This document shows, one piece after another, positions 1 to 9,026 of a stretch of DNA of 64,000 nucleotides. Source of the stretch: an uncultured Christensenella sp. (lineage in GTDB: Bacteria; Bacillota; Clostridia; Christensenellales; UBA1242); contig CAOJZM010000003.1 of assembly GCA_948466185.1 (NCBI GenBank), positions 66,578 to 130,577 of the forward strand, read 5' to 3'. The position numbers were made by a program, and so were the translations under genes. Position 1 is the stretch's first letter. Each line of letters starts with the position of its first letter. The notes beneath the pieces were generated by a model. That model was not told where the DNA came from. It saw only the letters and a list, made by a program, of their open reading frames with translations, and searched no databases.

Positions 1-2
1 AA

Positions 3-1085
3 GAAATTCAAGATTCAGTCGATGACCAACTTGGCTCCCTTGATCTGTCCAGTCTTGAAGAAATCATCAAGTCACTGACAAGTGGTCAAAGTGAGATCTT
101 TGGTTCTTCCTCCTTTTTAGACAAAATCAAATCTATAATTTCTGGTGAGTTTGCAGATGGAAGCAAAAGTTTATGGAGTGCAATTCTATCCTTAATTTTT
201 GACAATCTTTTAAAATATCTTCCAATCATTTCAACCGTTATTGCTATAGCCATATTTGGCGGTATGCTTTCTGGTTTGCGGCCAAACAGCAATGGAAAAT
301 CAATTTCCAATCTTATTCATTTTGTAACCTATGGCATGATTGTTGTTATCCTTTTGTCCATGGTTGTAAAAATGGTGGAAATGACAAGCGGTGTTATTAC
401 GAATATTAAGGCTCAAATGGATGCAATTTTCCCAATTCTATTAACTTTGCTTACTGCAGTAGGTGGAACTGTTTCAGTCAGTATTTACCAGCCCGCTATG
501 GCACTTCTTAGTGGGGTAATCTTAAATTTATTTAACTATATTCTTCTTCCAATTTTTATTTTCTCCACTGTGTTTAGCGTGGTTTCAAACTTGTCATCTA
601 ATGTCAAACTTGATAAATTTACCTCTTTCTTTAACAGCACATATAAGTGGCTTGTTGGCCTTATTTTTACAGTATTTTCCGCATTTATGTCAATTCAAGG
701 CATAACAGCTGGCACGGTGGACGGAATCTCCATTCGAACGGCTAAATATGCGATAAAATCCTATATACCAATACTAGGCTCATATATCTCAGATGGCTTA
801 GGAATTCTTCTTGCAAGCAGCAGTTTGATAAAAAATGCAGTGGGGGCAGGAGGGCTTTTACTTCTTATTGCAACCATTATTTCCCCACTTCTTGAGCTTA
901 TTATATTTATGCTTGCACTTAAACTTATAGCTGGCATAGTTGAACCTCTTGGAAACAATCAGATAGCAAACTTTATATCCAGCCTTGCAAAAAGCATGAC
1001 CCTTCTGATAAGTCTTATCGTGGGAGTTGCGTTTATCTATTTCATCATGCTAGGCCTTGTTATGTGCACTGCAGGTATAATATAG
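3..1085 (+). CDS. spoIIIAE: Stage III sporulation protein AE, 5' end cut by window
   Basis: Multi-pass membrane protein of the SpoIIIA-SpoIIQ channel that connects mother cell and forespore. The frame is open from the first bases of the window, so the start lies upstream; about 360 residues are visible. The visible part has an acidic helical stretch followed by repeated hydrophobic segments rich in Gly, Ser and Ala, ending in a final membrane helix at the C-terminus. The identity rests on this layout and on the three genes behind it, which are in the canonical AE-AF-AG-AH order. Only 12 bases separate it from spoIIIAF. SpoIIIAA-AD should lie just left of the window. Confidence 0.93.
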   Translation, partial: EIQDSVDDQLGSLDLSSLEEIIKSLTSGQSEIFGSSSFLDKIKSIISGEFADGSKSLWSAILSLIFDNLLKYLPIISTVIAIAIFGGMLSGLRPNSNGKSISNLIHFVTYGMIVVILLSMVVKMVEMTSGVITNIKAQMDAIFPILLTLLTAVGGTVSVSIYQPAMALLSGVILNLFNYILLPIFIFSTVFSVVSNLSSNVKLDKFTSFFNSTYKWLVGLIFTVFSAFMSIQGITAGTVDGISIRTAKYAIKSYIPILGSYISDGLGILLASSSLIKNAVGAGGLLLLIATIISPLLELIIFMLALKLIAGIVEPLGNNQIANFISSLAKSMTLLISLIVGVAFIYFIMLGLVMCTAGII

Positions 1086-1097
1086 AAAGGAGGAAAA

Positions 1098-1598
1098 ATG
1101 CTTACAACCATTTCAAGCTGGATAATATCCATAGCAGGAGTAATTTGTATATCGGTTATCGTTGAATTAATTCTTCCAAACGGTCAAATGAACAGATATA
1201 TCAAGGGTATCTTTGCCTTCATAATAATATTAGTCATAATTATGCCTCTTCCAAAACTTCTGAATTTAAAAATTGATTTATCAAATGTATTTAATACGCA
1301 AGAAATAACTTTGCAAGATGAATATTTAGAGCAGCTCAACTTGAATAAATTGATGATGCTTAAAGAGGAAACCGAAAAAGATATAGAAAAGACAGGCTAT
1401 TCTAATGTTGTTGTATCCATTAACGCCGACATATTTGCAAAAAAGGTGGAAATAAAGTCCGTTTATGTCGATATTAGTCAGATAGTCATAAACGAAAAAG
1501 CACCTCATAAAGATATATTAAACATCAGAAAACTGCTTGCAGCAATAGTAAAAAATAATATTGGAATAGAGGAGGGGAAGATATATTTCGATGGATAA
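1098..1598 (+). CDS. spoIIIAF: Stage III sporulation protein AF
   Basis: 166-residue component of the mother-cell side of the SpoIIIA-SpoIIQ complex. Two membrane helices fill the first 55 residues (about 8-28 and 35-53), followed by a soluble domain that resembles the ring-building fold of this family. A strong ribosome binding site (AAAGGAGG) precedes the ATG. The last codons overlap the start of spoIIIAG by 8 bases, which points to translational coupling in one operon. Confidence 0.9.
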   Translation: MLTTISSWIISIAGVICISVIVELILPNGQMNRYIKGIFAFIIILVIIMPLPKLLNLKIDLSNVFNTQEITLQDEYLEQLNLNKLMMLKEETEKDIEKTGYSNVVVSINADIFAKKVEIKSVYVDISQIVINEKAPHKDILNIRKLLAAIVKNNIGIEEGKIYFDG

Positions 1599-2133
1599 TA
1601 TACAAGAAAAATTACATTCATTTTGGGACAGGCTCAAGAAAATCAAGCATATTGAAATTTATATAGCTGTAATATTTGCGGTGATTATAATTGGAATTTA
1701 TCTTTCAACTCTTGGTTCTCCCACAAAGTCTGACTCCGGCCCCGGACAAAATTCGACAGAAACATCTACAACATTTTCTTCTTCACAGGAATATGCTGAG
1801 TACATCGAGAATAAACTTGTTAATGTACTAGCCAGTGTAAAGGGTGCCGGACAAGTTAAAGTGATCTTAACCCTTGAAGATGGCTTTGAATACATCTATG
1901 CCAAAGAGGAAGAAACGAAGGTAAGTGCAGACGGCGGAAAGGTCACGACTTCAAACATTGTACTTATCGATGGCAAACCTGTACTAGAGAAGGAGGTTTA
2001 TCCACAAGTCAAAGGTGTGGTTGTAACCGCAAGCGGTGCTGATGATGTTTCGGTAAGGTTAAATTTACTTTCTGCCTTACAAACAGTGATAGAAGTCGCA
2101 AGTCAAAATATCACAATTCTTACAGGAAATTAA
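1591..2133 (+). CDS. spoIIIAG: Stage III sporulation protein AG
   Basis: 180-residue protein with one membrane helix at about residues 23-41, a Ser/Thr-rich linker and a C-terminal periplasm-facing domain. In Bacillus SpoIIIAG forms the large ring of the feeding-tube channel. The sequence fits that family in length, single-helix topology and position between AF and AH. It starts inside the end of spoIIIAF, after a GAGGGG ribosome binding site. Confidence 0.92.
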   Translation: MDNIQEKLHSFWDRLKKIKHIEIYIAVIFAVIIIGIYLSTLGSPTKSDSGPGQNSTETSTTFSSSQEYAEYIENKLVNVLASVKGAGQVKVILTLEDGFEYIYAKEEETKVSADGGKVTTSNIVLIDGKPVLEKEVYPQVKGVVVTASGADDVSVRLNLLSALQTVIEVASQNITILTGN

Positions 2134-2145
2134 AAGGAGATTTTT

Positions 2146-2616
2146 ATGAAAAAGAGAACAAAAATTATTATTCTTTCGGTTATGGTTCTACTTCTTGGTG
2201 TGACAGGTTATCTTAACATTGCACTAAATAATCAAGTGACAAATCCTGAACCAGGAGTGACAACAACAGCAAGTTACTTTACAGCGTACAGAAATGACAG
2301 AGAGTCCACTCGTGATCAAGAAATGCTTTACTATGATGCAATCATCTCAAGTTCAAGCTCTACAAGTGAAGCAATCGCAACAGCTGAAAGTGCAAAGCTC
2401 GCTCTTGTAAAACAAATGGAAACTGAACTTATTGTTGAAGGGCTTATCAAAGCAAAAGGCTTTGAAGACTGTGTTGTTACAATGACCAATCAAAATGTTA
2501 ATGTTGTGGTTAAGTCTGCAAAATTAAATGATACAGAAGTTGCTAAAATCGTTGGGGTAGTACAAAGTCAACTCGGAACAAGCATAGAAAATATAAAAAT
2601 AATTCCTGTAGAATAA
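2146..2616 (+). CDS. spoIIIAH: Stage III sporulation protein AH
   Basis: 156-residue mother-cell membrane protein that pairs with forespore SpoIIQ across the septal space. It has a short basic N-terminus, one membrane helix (about 7-27), a helical stalk and a compact C-terminal domain. It follows spoIIIAG by 12 bases with its own AAAGGAG site and closes the operon. No clear terminator is visible in the 50 bases before the next promoter. Confidence 0.92.
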   Translation: MKKRTKIIILSVMVLLLGVTGYLNIALNNQVTNPEPGVTTTASYFTAYRNDRESTRDQEMLYYDAIISSSSSTSEAIATAESAKLALVKQMETELIVEGLIKAKGFEDCVVTMTNQNVNVVVKSAKLNDTEVAKIVGVVQSQLGTSIENIKIIPVE

Positions 2617-2646
2617 TTGCCAAACACATTTTGTTTATGCTATACT
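2617..2646 (+). promoter_or_regulatory. Sigma-A type promoter for asp23-nusB-xseAB
   Basis: TTGCCA (2617-2622), an 18-base spacer and TATACT (2641-2646), with an extended -10 TG at 2638-2639. It lies just behind spoIIIAH, so the housekeeping genes downstream need not depend on sporulation transcription. Confidence 0.65.
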
Positions 2647-2668
2647 AAAATAAATTAGGAGCAAAGTG

Positions 2669-3043
2669 ATGGCAAAAGAACAAAACGAACTTTTAAACAA
2701 AGGTAAAGTTGATATCGACCGCGACATTCTTCTTTCAATAATCAACCTCGCTGCAAAAGAAATCAGCGGGGTTGACAGTCTTACAAACAATTATCTTCCT
2801 TGGATCAAACGTGCAATGAAACCTAAATCAGAGGGCGTCAGCATTAAATTTGTAAACAATAACACAATTAATGTTGATATCTATCTGATTGTTAAAATTG
2901 GTTACAGCGTGCCTGATGTTGCGTACAGAGTGCAAGAAAACGTTAAAAACAGTCTGAGTTCAATGGTTGGATTGACACCAAACAAAATAAATGTACATGT
3001 TTATGGTGTCAGCGTTGACAAAGATGAAGTTCAGGGTGTATAA
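2669..3043 (+). CDS. Asp23/Gls24 family envelope stress protein
   Basis: 124-residue member of the Asp23/Gls24 (DUF322) family of small envelope-associated proteins. The N-terminal half has the family pattern of a helix followed by a GVDSL segment; the C-terminal half has a repeated beta-strand pattern and a segment with VQENVKNSL. The ATG at 2669 is chosen over the GTG at 2666 because it stands 7 bases after AGGAG. In many Clostridia this gene sits directly before nusB, as here. Its precise role is unknown. Confidence 0.88.
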   Translation: MAKEQNELLNKGKVDIDRDILLSIINLAAKEISGVDSLTNNYLPWIKRAMKPKSEGVSIKFVNNNTINVDIYLIVKIGYSVPDVAYRVQENVKNSLSSMVGLTPNKINVHVYGVSVDKDEVQGV

Positions 3044-3045
3044 AT

Positions 3046-3432
3046 ATGAGAAGACAAGCCAGAGAAGTTGCATTCCAAACAATATTTGCAAACCTTTTCA
3101 TCTCACAAAATGAGGATGAAGAGGTTTTTGCGTCTTTAAAAAAGAAAGAAGATTTGGACTTTGCAAAACAGATTATAAGCGAATTTTTCACTCATAGAGA
3201 AGAGGTCGTTTTACTTATAGAGAAAAACCTTGTAGGATACGAGCTTTCTCGTATATACAAAACCGACCTTGCTCTGTTATACCTCGCTGTAACAGAATTA
3301 AATTACATTGGCACTCCAAAGCAAGTCGCCATAAATGAAACTTTGGAAATTGCAAAAAAATATTCCACTGATAAAAGTGCAAAATTCATCAATGGTGTGC
3401 TTTCCGCCATAGTTAAGGAAAGCAATAAATAA
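3046..3432 (+). CDS. nusB: Transcription antitermination protein NusB
   Basis: 128-residue all-helical protein that binds boxA RNA with NusE (S10) and supports antitermination of rRNA operons. The N-terminus carries the typical RRQAREVAFQ motif and the C-terminus the KFINGVLSAI motif of the family. It begins 2 bases after the Asp23 stop, and its own stop directly abuts the xseA start. Confidence 0.95.
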   Translation: MRRQAREVAFQTIFANLFISQNEDEEVFASLKKKEDLDFAKQIISEFFTHREEVVLLIEKNLVGYELSRIYKTDLALLYLAVTELNYIGTPKQVAINETLEIAKKYSTDKSAKFINGVLSAIVKESNK

Positions 3433-4611
3433 ATGGAAGCAATAACCGTATCCCAATTAAATGGATATATTAAAAACATATTTGATGCAGAAGAACTTCT
3501 CCATAATATTTCAGTTATTGGAGAAGTTTTTGGTGTCTCGGTTGCAAGGCAGACCGTATATTTTTCACTTAAAGATGACAACTCAATGCTTCCTTGTGTA
3601 TGCTTTTATCCCGCATTATTTTCTGAAATAAAGGAGGGCGAGCAACTTATTGTCACAGGCTCGCCCAACTTTTACGCAAAGGGTGGAAAGCTAAGCTTTA
3701 ATGTTATAAAACTTGAAAAGGTGGGACAAGGCAAACTTTATGAAGAATTTTTAAAGCTTAAACAAAGGCTTGAAGCTGAAGGCCTATTCGCACCTGAACA
3801 TAAAAAGCCCATTCCAACAGGAATAAAAAGAATTGGCGTTATAACGTCAAAAGACGGGGCAGTTATTCAAGATATAAAAAATGTTGCTTGGCGAAGAAAT
3901 CCAAGTGTGGACATAGTGCTCTATCCCGTTAAGGTACAAGGGAGAAATGCTGAAATTGAAATTGCAAATGCAATTGAACATATGAGCAATTATGAAAATA
4001 TAGATGTCATCATTGTCGCTCGTGGTGGTGGTAGCCTTGAAGATTTGTCGGCATACAACACTGAGATTGTTGCAAGAGCCACGTACAATTGCGAAAAACC
4101 AATTGTGTCCGCCGTGGGCCATGAAACAGACTTCACCATCATAGATTTTGTCAGTGACCTGCGTGCACCAACGCCATCAGCGGCAGCAGAACTTCTGACA
4201 TTTACTCTTGCAGATAAAAAAGAAGCAACCGAGAATCTTGTTGACCGATTTATATTAAATTGCGACAACTATCTGCAAACCCGATTCAATAGGGTTTATA
4301 CAAATTTTGTAAATTGTCATCTTTTGCTTGAACGAAAGTACACACTTGCATCATCGGATTTCAACTCAAAGAAAATTAAACTTGTATCCGCTATGGAAAA
4401 ATATTTGAATGAGCGGGCATACTCACTTGGACTTCAAGAGAACAGTTTAAATAAACTAAATCCTATTAAAATACTTTCGCAAGGTTATGCAAAGATAGAA
4501 CAAGGACAGAGCAGTGTGAAAGATAAAAAATCTCTTAATTTAGAAGAGGATATAAATATTATATTTATCGACGGCCGTATAAAAGCGAAGCCTATAAAGG
4601 AGGAAAAATGA
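3433..4611 (+). CDS. xseA: Exodeoxyribonuclease VII large subunit
   Basis: 392-residue catalytic subunit of exonuclease VII, which degrades single-stranded DNA from both ends. Residues 1-100 form the OB-fold nucleic-acid-binding domain; the catalytic domain follows, with the conserved VARGGGSLEDL segment near residue 200 and the GHETDFT motif near residue 230. The C-terminal third is helical and binds XseB. The ATG begins on the base after the nusB stop codon. Confidence 0.96.
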   Translation: MEAITVSQLNGYIKNIFDAEELLHNISVIGEVFGVSVARQTVYFSLKDDNSMLPCVCFYPALFSEIKEGEQLIVTGSPNFYAKGGKLSFNVIKLEKVGQGKLYEEFLKLKQRLEAEGLFAPEHKKPIPTGIKRIGVITSKDGAVIQDIKNVAWRRNPSVDIVLYPVKVQGRNAEIEIANAIEHMSNYENIDVIIVARGGGSLEDLSAYNTEIVARATYNCEKPIVSAVGHETDFTIIDFVSDLRAPTPSAAAELLTFTLADKKEATENLVDRFILNCDNYLQTRFNRVYTNFVNCHLLLERKYTLASSDFNSKKIKLVSAMEKYLNERAYSLGLQENSLNKLNPIKILSQGYAKIEQGQSSVKDKKSLNLEEDINIIFIDGRIKAKPIKEEK

Positions 4612-4811
4612 ATTACGAAGAAGCATCAAAAGAACTTGAACAAATTGTAAATAAGCTTGAAAATGGAAATCTGCCAATGGATGAGGCGCTCAAACTTTTT
4701 GAAAGGGGAGAAGAACTAGCAAAAATTTGTTTCAATCACTTAGACAATGCAAAAGGCAAACTCACCGTTATAAAGGCGGAACTTAACAAACTCACTGAAA
4801 CCGACGAGTAA
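4608..4811 (+). CDS. xseB: Exodeoxyribonuclease VII small subunit
   Basis: 67-residue helical hairpin that binds the C-terminus of XseA and is needed for activity. It carries the family signature ELEQIVNKLENG and the LFERGEELAK motif. The start overlaps the xseA stop in an ATGA, so the two subunits are translationally coupled. Confidence 0.95.
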   Translation: MNYEEASKELEQIVNKLENGNLPMDEALKLFERGEELAKICFNHLDNAKGKLTVIKAELNKLTETDE

Positions 4812-4816
4812 TGATA

Positions 4817-4845
4817 TTGACTAAAAGTGTATTATTAGATATAAT
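4817..4845 (+). promoter_or_regulatory. Promoter of the metalloprotease-like gene
   Basis: TTGACT (4817-4822), a 17-base spacer and a perfect TATAAT (4840-4845). Together with the GGAGG at 4857-4861, this gives the following gene its own strong expression signals. Confidence 0.75.
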
Positions 4846-4868
4846 ATAATTACTTTGGAGGATAAATT

Positions 4869-7439
4869 ATGCAGCAGATTTATCATGCACAGTTTGGAAA
4901 TGGGTGCACTGTTCCGCTCAGCTCAACTATTAACAATAATTTTAAAAGTGAAGCTTTAGACATCTCAAAACTTAAAGCTAAAATAATTATGTTAGAAAAC
5001 AAGCTGACAAAGTTTATGGATATCTATATGTCTCAACCATCTTTACTTACAAAGGAAGATATTAAAGAGTTTTTTATAAATTTAATATACAACAATCCAT
5101 ACATAAAAGCTTCAAAAAACAAGCCTGAAGTCGCTATTGAAGAAATGAATCAAAATTGGGGAGGCTATTATGATGACGAAAAGAATAAAATTGGACTTAA
5201 TATAAAAATAATTGACAATATATATTCTTACACATGTCAGAATTTAAGATGCGACTCTTTGCTTCTTCAAACAATAGATGTAATGGGTCATGAATATACT
5301 CACTTTTTACAACACCAATTACAATTTGATTATTCACAGCAAGAAATTCTAAACACACATACTTTTACAGGCCTCGAAGAAGATGATGATGGTGAAATTA
5401 AATGGGATGATTTATCTTGGGACATGGTAGCCAGAGTTACTGAACCCCATCTAAATCGCTGGAAAAGAGAAAAAGCCTATATCACATATTTTAATTATCC
5501 CCACGAGTTTGATGCAAGATGTGGTGGTGCGATTTTTACAGATTATGTTATGAATTGTATTGCTAATTTTTATGAAACCATTGGGAACAAGGAACTTGCA
5601 TCGCGAATAAAAATAGCGACCCAGGACAGCACCTTTAAATCAATTGAAAACGAGAAACAAACTTCTATCAATTATAATTATTACCTTGAGGATATAAAAC
5701 GAGATACTTTTCCAAAACTTAATGTGGAAAAGATGTCCAAAATTGGAACAGTTCTTTCACATATTTCAAATGCACAACAAAATTCTGTTAACATTGACAA
5801 ACTTTCAAATGAACTGTTGTTGCTTATATCAAACAAAGAGGTTCAGAAAGTGTATCAACAGATCAATACAATTAAACATAATATAGAAAAAGCTCAAGAG
5901 AAATTCGACTATTACACTAAACACACAAACAGTTGGAATGAAGACATTAAAAATGCTAAAAAGTCATTAAACAATTATAAAAAAGAAATTGAAATTATTA
6001 AAAATGAAAAAGTTGACCTAAGTTCAGATTATAAGCGATACAATGAATATATTGAATCTTATACTAGATATATAATTACTGAAGAGATATATTATTCTAA
6101 TGGAGAAACAAACCTAAAGTTTTTTCAAAATAATGTTAACAACATAAACCAAATATTAGAAACCAAACAGAATGAGTTAGCAAAACTCAAAAAAACATTT
6201 GGCTATAGACATGGATGGACTTCAGCAAAAACTTCAGCAAAACTTATTGAAAACGAGATAAATGATTACCAAGATCAATTAAAATTTAATTTAAAATGTA
6301 TAAATGATGAAGAAGAATATTTAACATTGAAACAAAATAACATTAAAGAATATAAAAATAAAATTAAAAAATTTGAAGAAAAAATTCAAGCCCTTCCGCA
6401 AGAAGCAGAACAACAAGAACAAAGAAAATTGAAAAGAATTAAATATTATGAAGACAATTTAGCGAGTTGCGAATCAAGAATGTCTTATTTCAAAAAACGT
6501 GCTGAGGATGATAAATCATTAAAGACAAAATATAAAAAAGAACTGAATAAATTAAGCAAAGAACTTGAAAATAAACAAGAAGAGTTTAAAAATTTACTAA
6601 AGAATTCAAAGGGCGACTATAATGATTTTGCTAAATACCTTGAACAGACAACACAACTTTACAATAGTTTATTATATTTTTTCTGTTCTGTAAATGACCA
6701 AAATAAAACTTCACAAAAACTTTTACAACAGATGATTAAAGATGGGAACAATTCTTCCAACCTTGTATTGAAGTATATTACCACGATTCAAAAACAAAAC
6801 TATGAATCCGTTATGGAGGAAATAGATATTGTTGGTCTTCTTACAGGAGAAGAAGCAACCCTTGGTTCTTTTATGAATATCCCGTATTGGCGGCAAATAT
6901 TAACACCACAAATGAGAGATAATATAACGCAATCGCTTTTAGAGCAGGGAAAATATGATTATTTATCCTATGTTATGCCACATAAAACTAAGGATATCAA
7001 AAACAAAAAGATTTTACCTACATTAAAGGTAAATGCTCTTGGGTACATTCAACAAATTGACAAACAAGACAAAAACATTATTGAAAGAGATTACAGCAAT
7101 CTTCTTATACTTCTTAAAGATTTTGAAGGAGATAAAGAAACAAAATCAATTCTTTTCGAACTTGAATCACGCAAACCTCAATTTAAAGAATTGACAGCAC
7201 TTCTTCCTCCTGAAAAAGATAAAGAAGATTATTACAAAGTTTATGGCAAAAAGGCTGGAGAGTATTATTATAAAGTATTCTTAAACTATAAGCCAAGCCA
7301 ACAAGAAACTGCTACTAACATTCTTCAACTAAAATCACTTTTATTAAAAGATTTTGATTTCCCAAAAGAAGCGGAATTAAATAAATTATTAAAAGAAATA
7401 GAAGAAGTAGAGCACATCTTAAGTGACGAACAAGAATAA
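4869..7439 (+). CDS. HExxH metalloprotease-like protein with long coiled coil
   Basis: 856-residue protein that I cannot place in a named family. Residues 1-230 contain GHEYTH (H141, E142, H145), a zincin motif, and 65 residues later PHEFDAR, in which E213 is a plausible third zinc ligand. This spacing resembles zinc peptidases with a glutamate third ligand. Residues 300-640 are highly charged heptad-like helix (Lys/Glu/Asn rich), and the C-terminal 200 residues are helical. No signal peptide or membrane helix is seen, so it should be cytoplasmic. It has its own promoter and no operon partner. Its lysine and asparagine content exceeds that of the housekeeping neighbours. Peptidase activity is inference from the motif alone. 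Confidence 0.75.
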   Translation: MQQIYHAQFGNGCTVPLSSTINNNFKSEALDISKLKAKIIMLENKLTKFMDIYMSQPSLLTKEDIKEFFINLIYNNPYIKASKNKPEVAIEEMNQNWGGYYDDEKNKIGLNIKIIDNIYSYTCQNLRCDSLLLQTIDVMGHEYTHFLQHQLQFDYSQQEILNTHTFTGLEEDDDGEIKWDDLSWDMVARVTEPHLNRWKREKAYITYFNYPHEFDARCGGAIFTDYVMNCIANFYETIGNKELASRIKIATQDSTFKSIENEKQTSINYNYYLEDIKRDTFPKLNVEKMSKIGTVLSHISNAQQNSVNIDKLSNELLLLISNKEVQKVYQQINTIKHNIEKAQEKFDYYTKHTNSWNEDIKNAKKSLNNYKKEIEIIKNEKVDLSSDYKRYNEYIESYTRYIITEEIYYSNGETNLKFFQNNVNNINQILETKQNELAKLKKTFGYRHGWTSAKTSAKLIENEINDYQDQLKFNLKCINDEEEYLTLKQNNIKEYKNKIKKFEEKIQALPQEAEQQEQRKLKRIKYYEDNLASCESRMSYFKKRAEDDKSLKTKYKKELNKLSKELENKQEEFKNLLKNSKGDYNDFAKYLEQTTQLYNSLLYFFCSVNDQNKTSQKLLQQMIKDGNNSSNLVLKYITTIQKQNYESVMEEIDIVGLLTGEEATLGSFMNIPYWRQILTPQMRDNITQSLLEQGKYDYLSYVMPHKTKDIKNKKILPTLKVNALGYIQQIDKQDKNIIERDYSNLLILLKDFEGDKETKSILFELESRKPQFKELTALLPPEKDKEDYYKVYGKKAGEYYYKVFLNYKPSQQETATNILQLKSLLLKDFDFPKEAELNKLLKEIEEVEHILSDEQE

Positions 7440-7482
7440 AAGTTATTATTCTATTTTGGCAAATTTAAAAATATAATACCAT

Positions 7483-8088
7483 ATGAAGCGTTATGGGAAA
7501 GTGGTAAGTTTGGGACATAAATCCAATAAATACAGATGGGCAATACAAGTGTTCATTCTATCCATCAGTTTATCCCTTGCTTTTGGCTTTTTAAGTCAGA
7601 CTTTGCTTTCTTCTATGGGCACAGTTATCGCCATCTTAGGTATTTGTGTTTTTATTTTTCTCAGCGTGCTGTTTGACATGATTGGCATTGCGGTTGCAAG
7701 TGCAGACGAAGAGCAGTTTGAAAAATGGAACAAAACGCAACTTCAAGGTGCAAGAGCAGGGCTTAAGCTCTGCCGCAATAGTGAAAAAGTGTGCTCCTTT
7801 TGTGCTGATGTTGTTGGAGATATTTGTTCAACCCTATGCGGAGCAGGTGGTGCTTGCATTGTGGTTTCCCTCAGTGCTTCCATTTCAAGCCCAGCACTTA
7901 CCATGCTGTTATCTGTTTCAGTAAGTGCTTTAATCGCAGGTCTTACAATATTTTTCAAGGCTCTTATGAAGCAGCATGCACTTAAATCTTCAAATAAAAT
8001 TATATTAAATCTTGGTCGACTGCTTGAAAAAACCATTTATTATGAAAAGAAAAATAAAAACTTCAATAAAAATGATGAAAATAGTTGA
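7483..8088 (+). CDS. Membrane protein resembling the CNNM/DUF21 domain
   Basis: 201-residue integral membrane protein. Hydrophobic segments lie at about 21-43, 47-75, 115-135 and 140-160, with a conserved-looking block FDMIGIAVASADEEQF and an amphipathic KLCRNSEKVCSFCADVVGDICS segment between them. This pattern recalls the membrane half of CNNM/CorC proteins annotated in Clostridia as Mg/Co transporter-like, but without CBS domains. The start has no ribosome binding site: TATAAT at 7472-7477 stands 5 bases before the ATG, so the mRNA may be leaderless. Transport function is unproven. Confidence 0.7.
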   Translation: MKRYGKVVSLGHKSNKYRWAIQVFILSISLSLAFGFLSQTLLSSMGTVIAILGICVFIFLSVLFDMIGIAVASADEEQFEKWNKTQLQGARAGLKLCRNSEKVCSFCADVVGDICSTLCGAGGACIVVSLSASISSPALTMLLSVSVSALIAGLTIFFKALMKQHALKSSNKIILNLGRLLEKTIYYEKKNKNFNKNDENS

Positions 8089-8114
8089 CAATATGATATA
8101 TCATATGATACAAT
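8085..8114 (+). promoter_or_regulatory. Promoter of the infC-rpmI-rplT operon
   Basis: TTGACA (8085-8090), an 18-base spacer and TACAAT (8109-8114) with an extended -10 TG. The predicted start near 8121 gives a leader of about 168 bases. Confidence 0.7.
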
Positions 8115-8120
8115 CATGAA

Positions 8121-8288
8121 CATGAAAGTAGAAGTTTCCACTTCTCACCAGTCGAAAATCGCTTTGATTTGGTAATAACTTAATTTAAATTTTCCATATA
8201 AACCTTAAGTGGTTGTATGTAAAGAAAATTATGTTTGGTGGAAATTTTATGCTTCCACCAAATTTTTTGTTAAAAGGGGACTACAACA
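8121..8288 (+). promoter_or_regulatory. Ribosomal leader with attenuator upstream of infC
   Basis: Leader of about 168 bases with several possible pairings (for example GAAGTTTCCACTTC) and a strong terminator-like hairpin near its end: a perfect 10-base stem at 8234-8243 and 8253-8262 followed by six T. In Bacillus subtilis this operon is controlled by L20, which promotes transcription termination in the leader. The same layout here suggests L20 or comparable attenuation. The RNA fold is read by eye. Confidence 0.65.
8234..8268 (+). terminator. Intrinsic terminator in the infC leader
   Basis: The 10-base perfect inverted repeat TTTGGTGGAA/TTCCACCAAA with a 9-base loop and T6. It stands only 20 bases before the infC start, which makes sense only as a regulated attenuator. 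Confidence 0.75.
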
Positions 8289-8801
8289 ATTTTTAAAGAA
8301 TTATTAATCAACGAACAAATCAATGCTAGCGAAGTACGCCTTATAGGTGAAAATGGCGAACAACTTGGGATTGTTCCATATTCAGAGGCTCTCTCACGTG
8401 CCGAAAAAGAAGGGCTTGACCTTGTTATGATGTCTGGAGCGGCAAAACCTCCAGTATGCAAAATCCTCAATTATGGCAAATACAAATATGATGCTATGAA
8501 AAAGGATAAAGAGATTCGCAAAGCACAAAAAATCATTGAAACCAAGGAAGTGCGTCTTTCCATGACAATTGAGGAATATGACATTGATTACCGCGTTAAG
8601 AATGCAATCAAATTCTTGCAAGGGGGAAACAAAGTCAAAGTCACCTTAAAAATGAAAGGGCGTCAACAAGCTTATTCAGCAAGAGCCATTGAAATCATCA
8701 AGGATTTTATTTCTCGCGTTGGTGAGTTTGGCTTCACTGAAAAAGAGCCTGAAATCGCTGGTCGAAATATATTTGTTATAGTAAGCCCAAAGAAAAACTA
8801 A
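8289..8801 (+). CDS. infC: Translation initiation factor IF-3 with AUU start codon
   Basis: 170-residue IF-3, which binds the 30S subunit and controls start-codon fidelity. The N-domain begins KELLINEQINASEVRLIG; the linker and the RNA-binding C-domain (KMKGRQQAYS) follow. The only start that gives a full N-domain is ATT at 8289, 9 bases after AAAAGGGG. AUU is the classic infC start that lets IF-3 repress itself by rejecting non-standard starts. Starting at the first in-frame ATG (8427) would remove 46 conserved residues. First gene of infC-rpmI-rplT. Confidence 0.95.
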   Translation: MFKELLINEQINASEVRLIGENGEQLGIVPYSEALSRAEKEGLDLVMMSGAAKPPVCKILNYGKYKYDAMKKDKEIRKAQKIIETKEVRLSMTIEEYDIDYRVKNAIKFLQGGNKVKVTLKMKGRQQAYSARAIEIIKDFISRVGEFGFTEKEPEIAGRNIFVIVSPKKN

Positions 8802-8817
8802 TAAAAGGAGAAAAGAC

Positions 8818-9012
8818 ATGCCAAAACAAAAAACACACAGTGGTGCAAAAAAACGTTTCCGCGTAACTGCAAACGGGAAAGTAAAATTTGCAAGACCTAA
8901 CAAGGGACATTTCCTTACAACAAAGAGTCAAGGAAGAAAAAGAAAATTAAGAAAGGGTTCATACATTGCAGGAAAGAATGCAGAAAACATCAAGACCCTT
9001 TTGTGCAAATAA
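8818..9012 (+). CDS. rpmI: 50S ribosomal protein L35
   Basis: 64-residue, very basic protein with the invariant start MPKQKTHSGAKKRFR and the HFLTTKSQGRKRKLRK block. Follows infC by 16 bases with AAAAGGAG as ribosome binding site. Confidence 0.97.
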   Translation: MPKQKTHSGAKKRFRVTANGKVKFARPNKGHFLTTKSQGRKRKLRKGSYIAGKNAENIKTLLCK

Positions 9013-9026
9013 GGAGGAAGTAAGAC

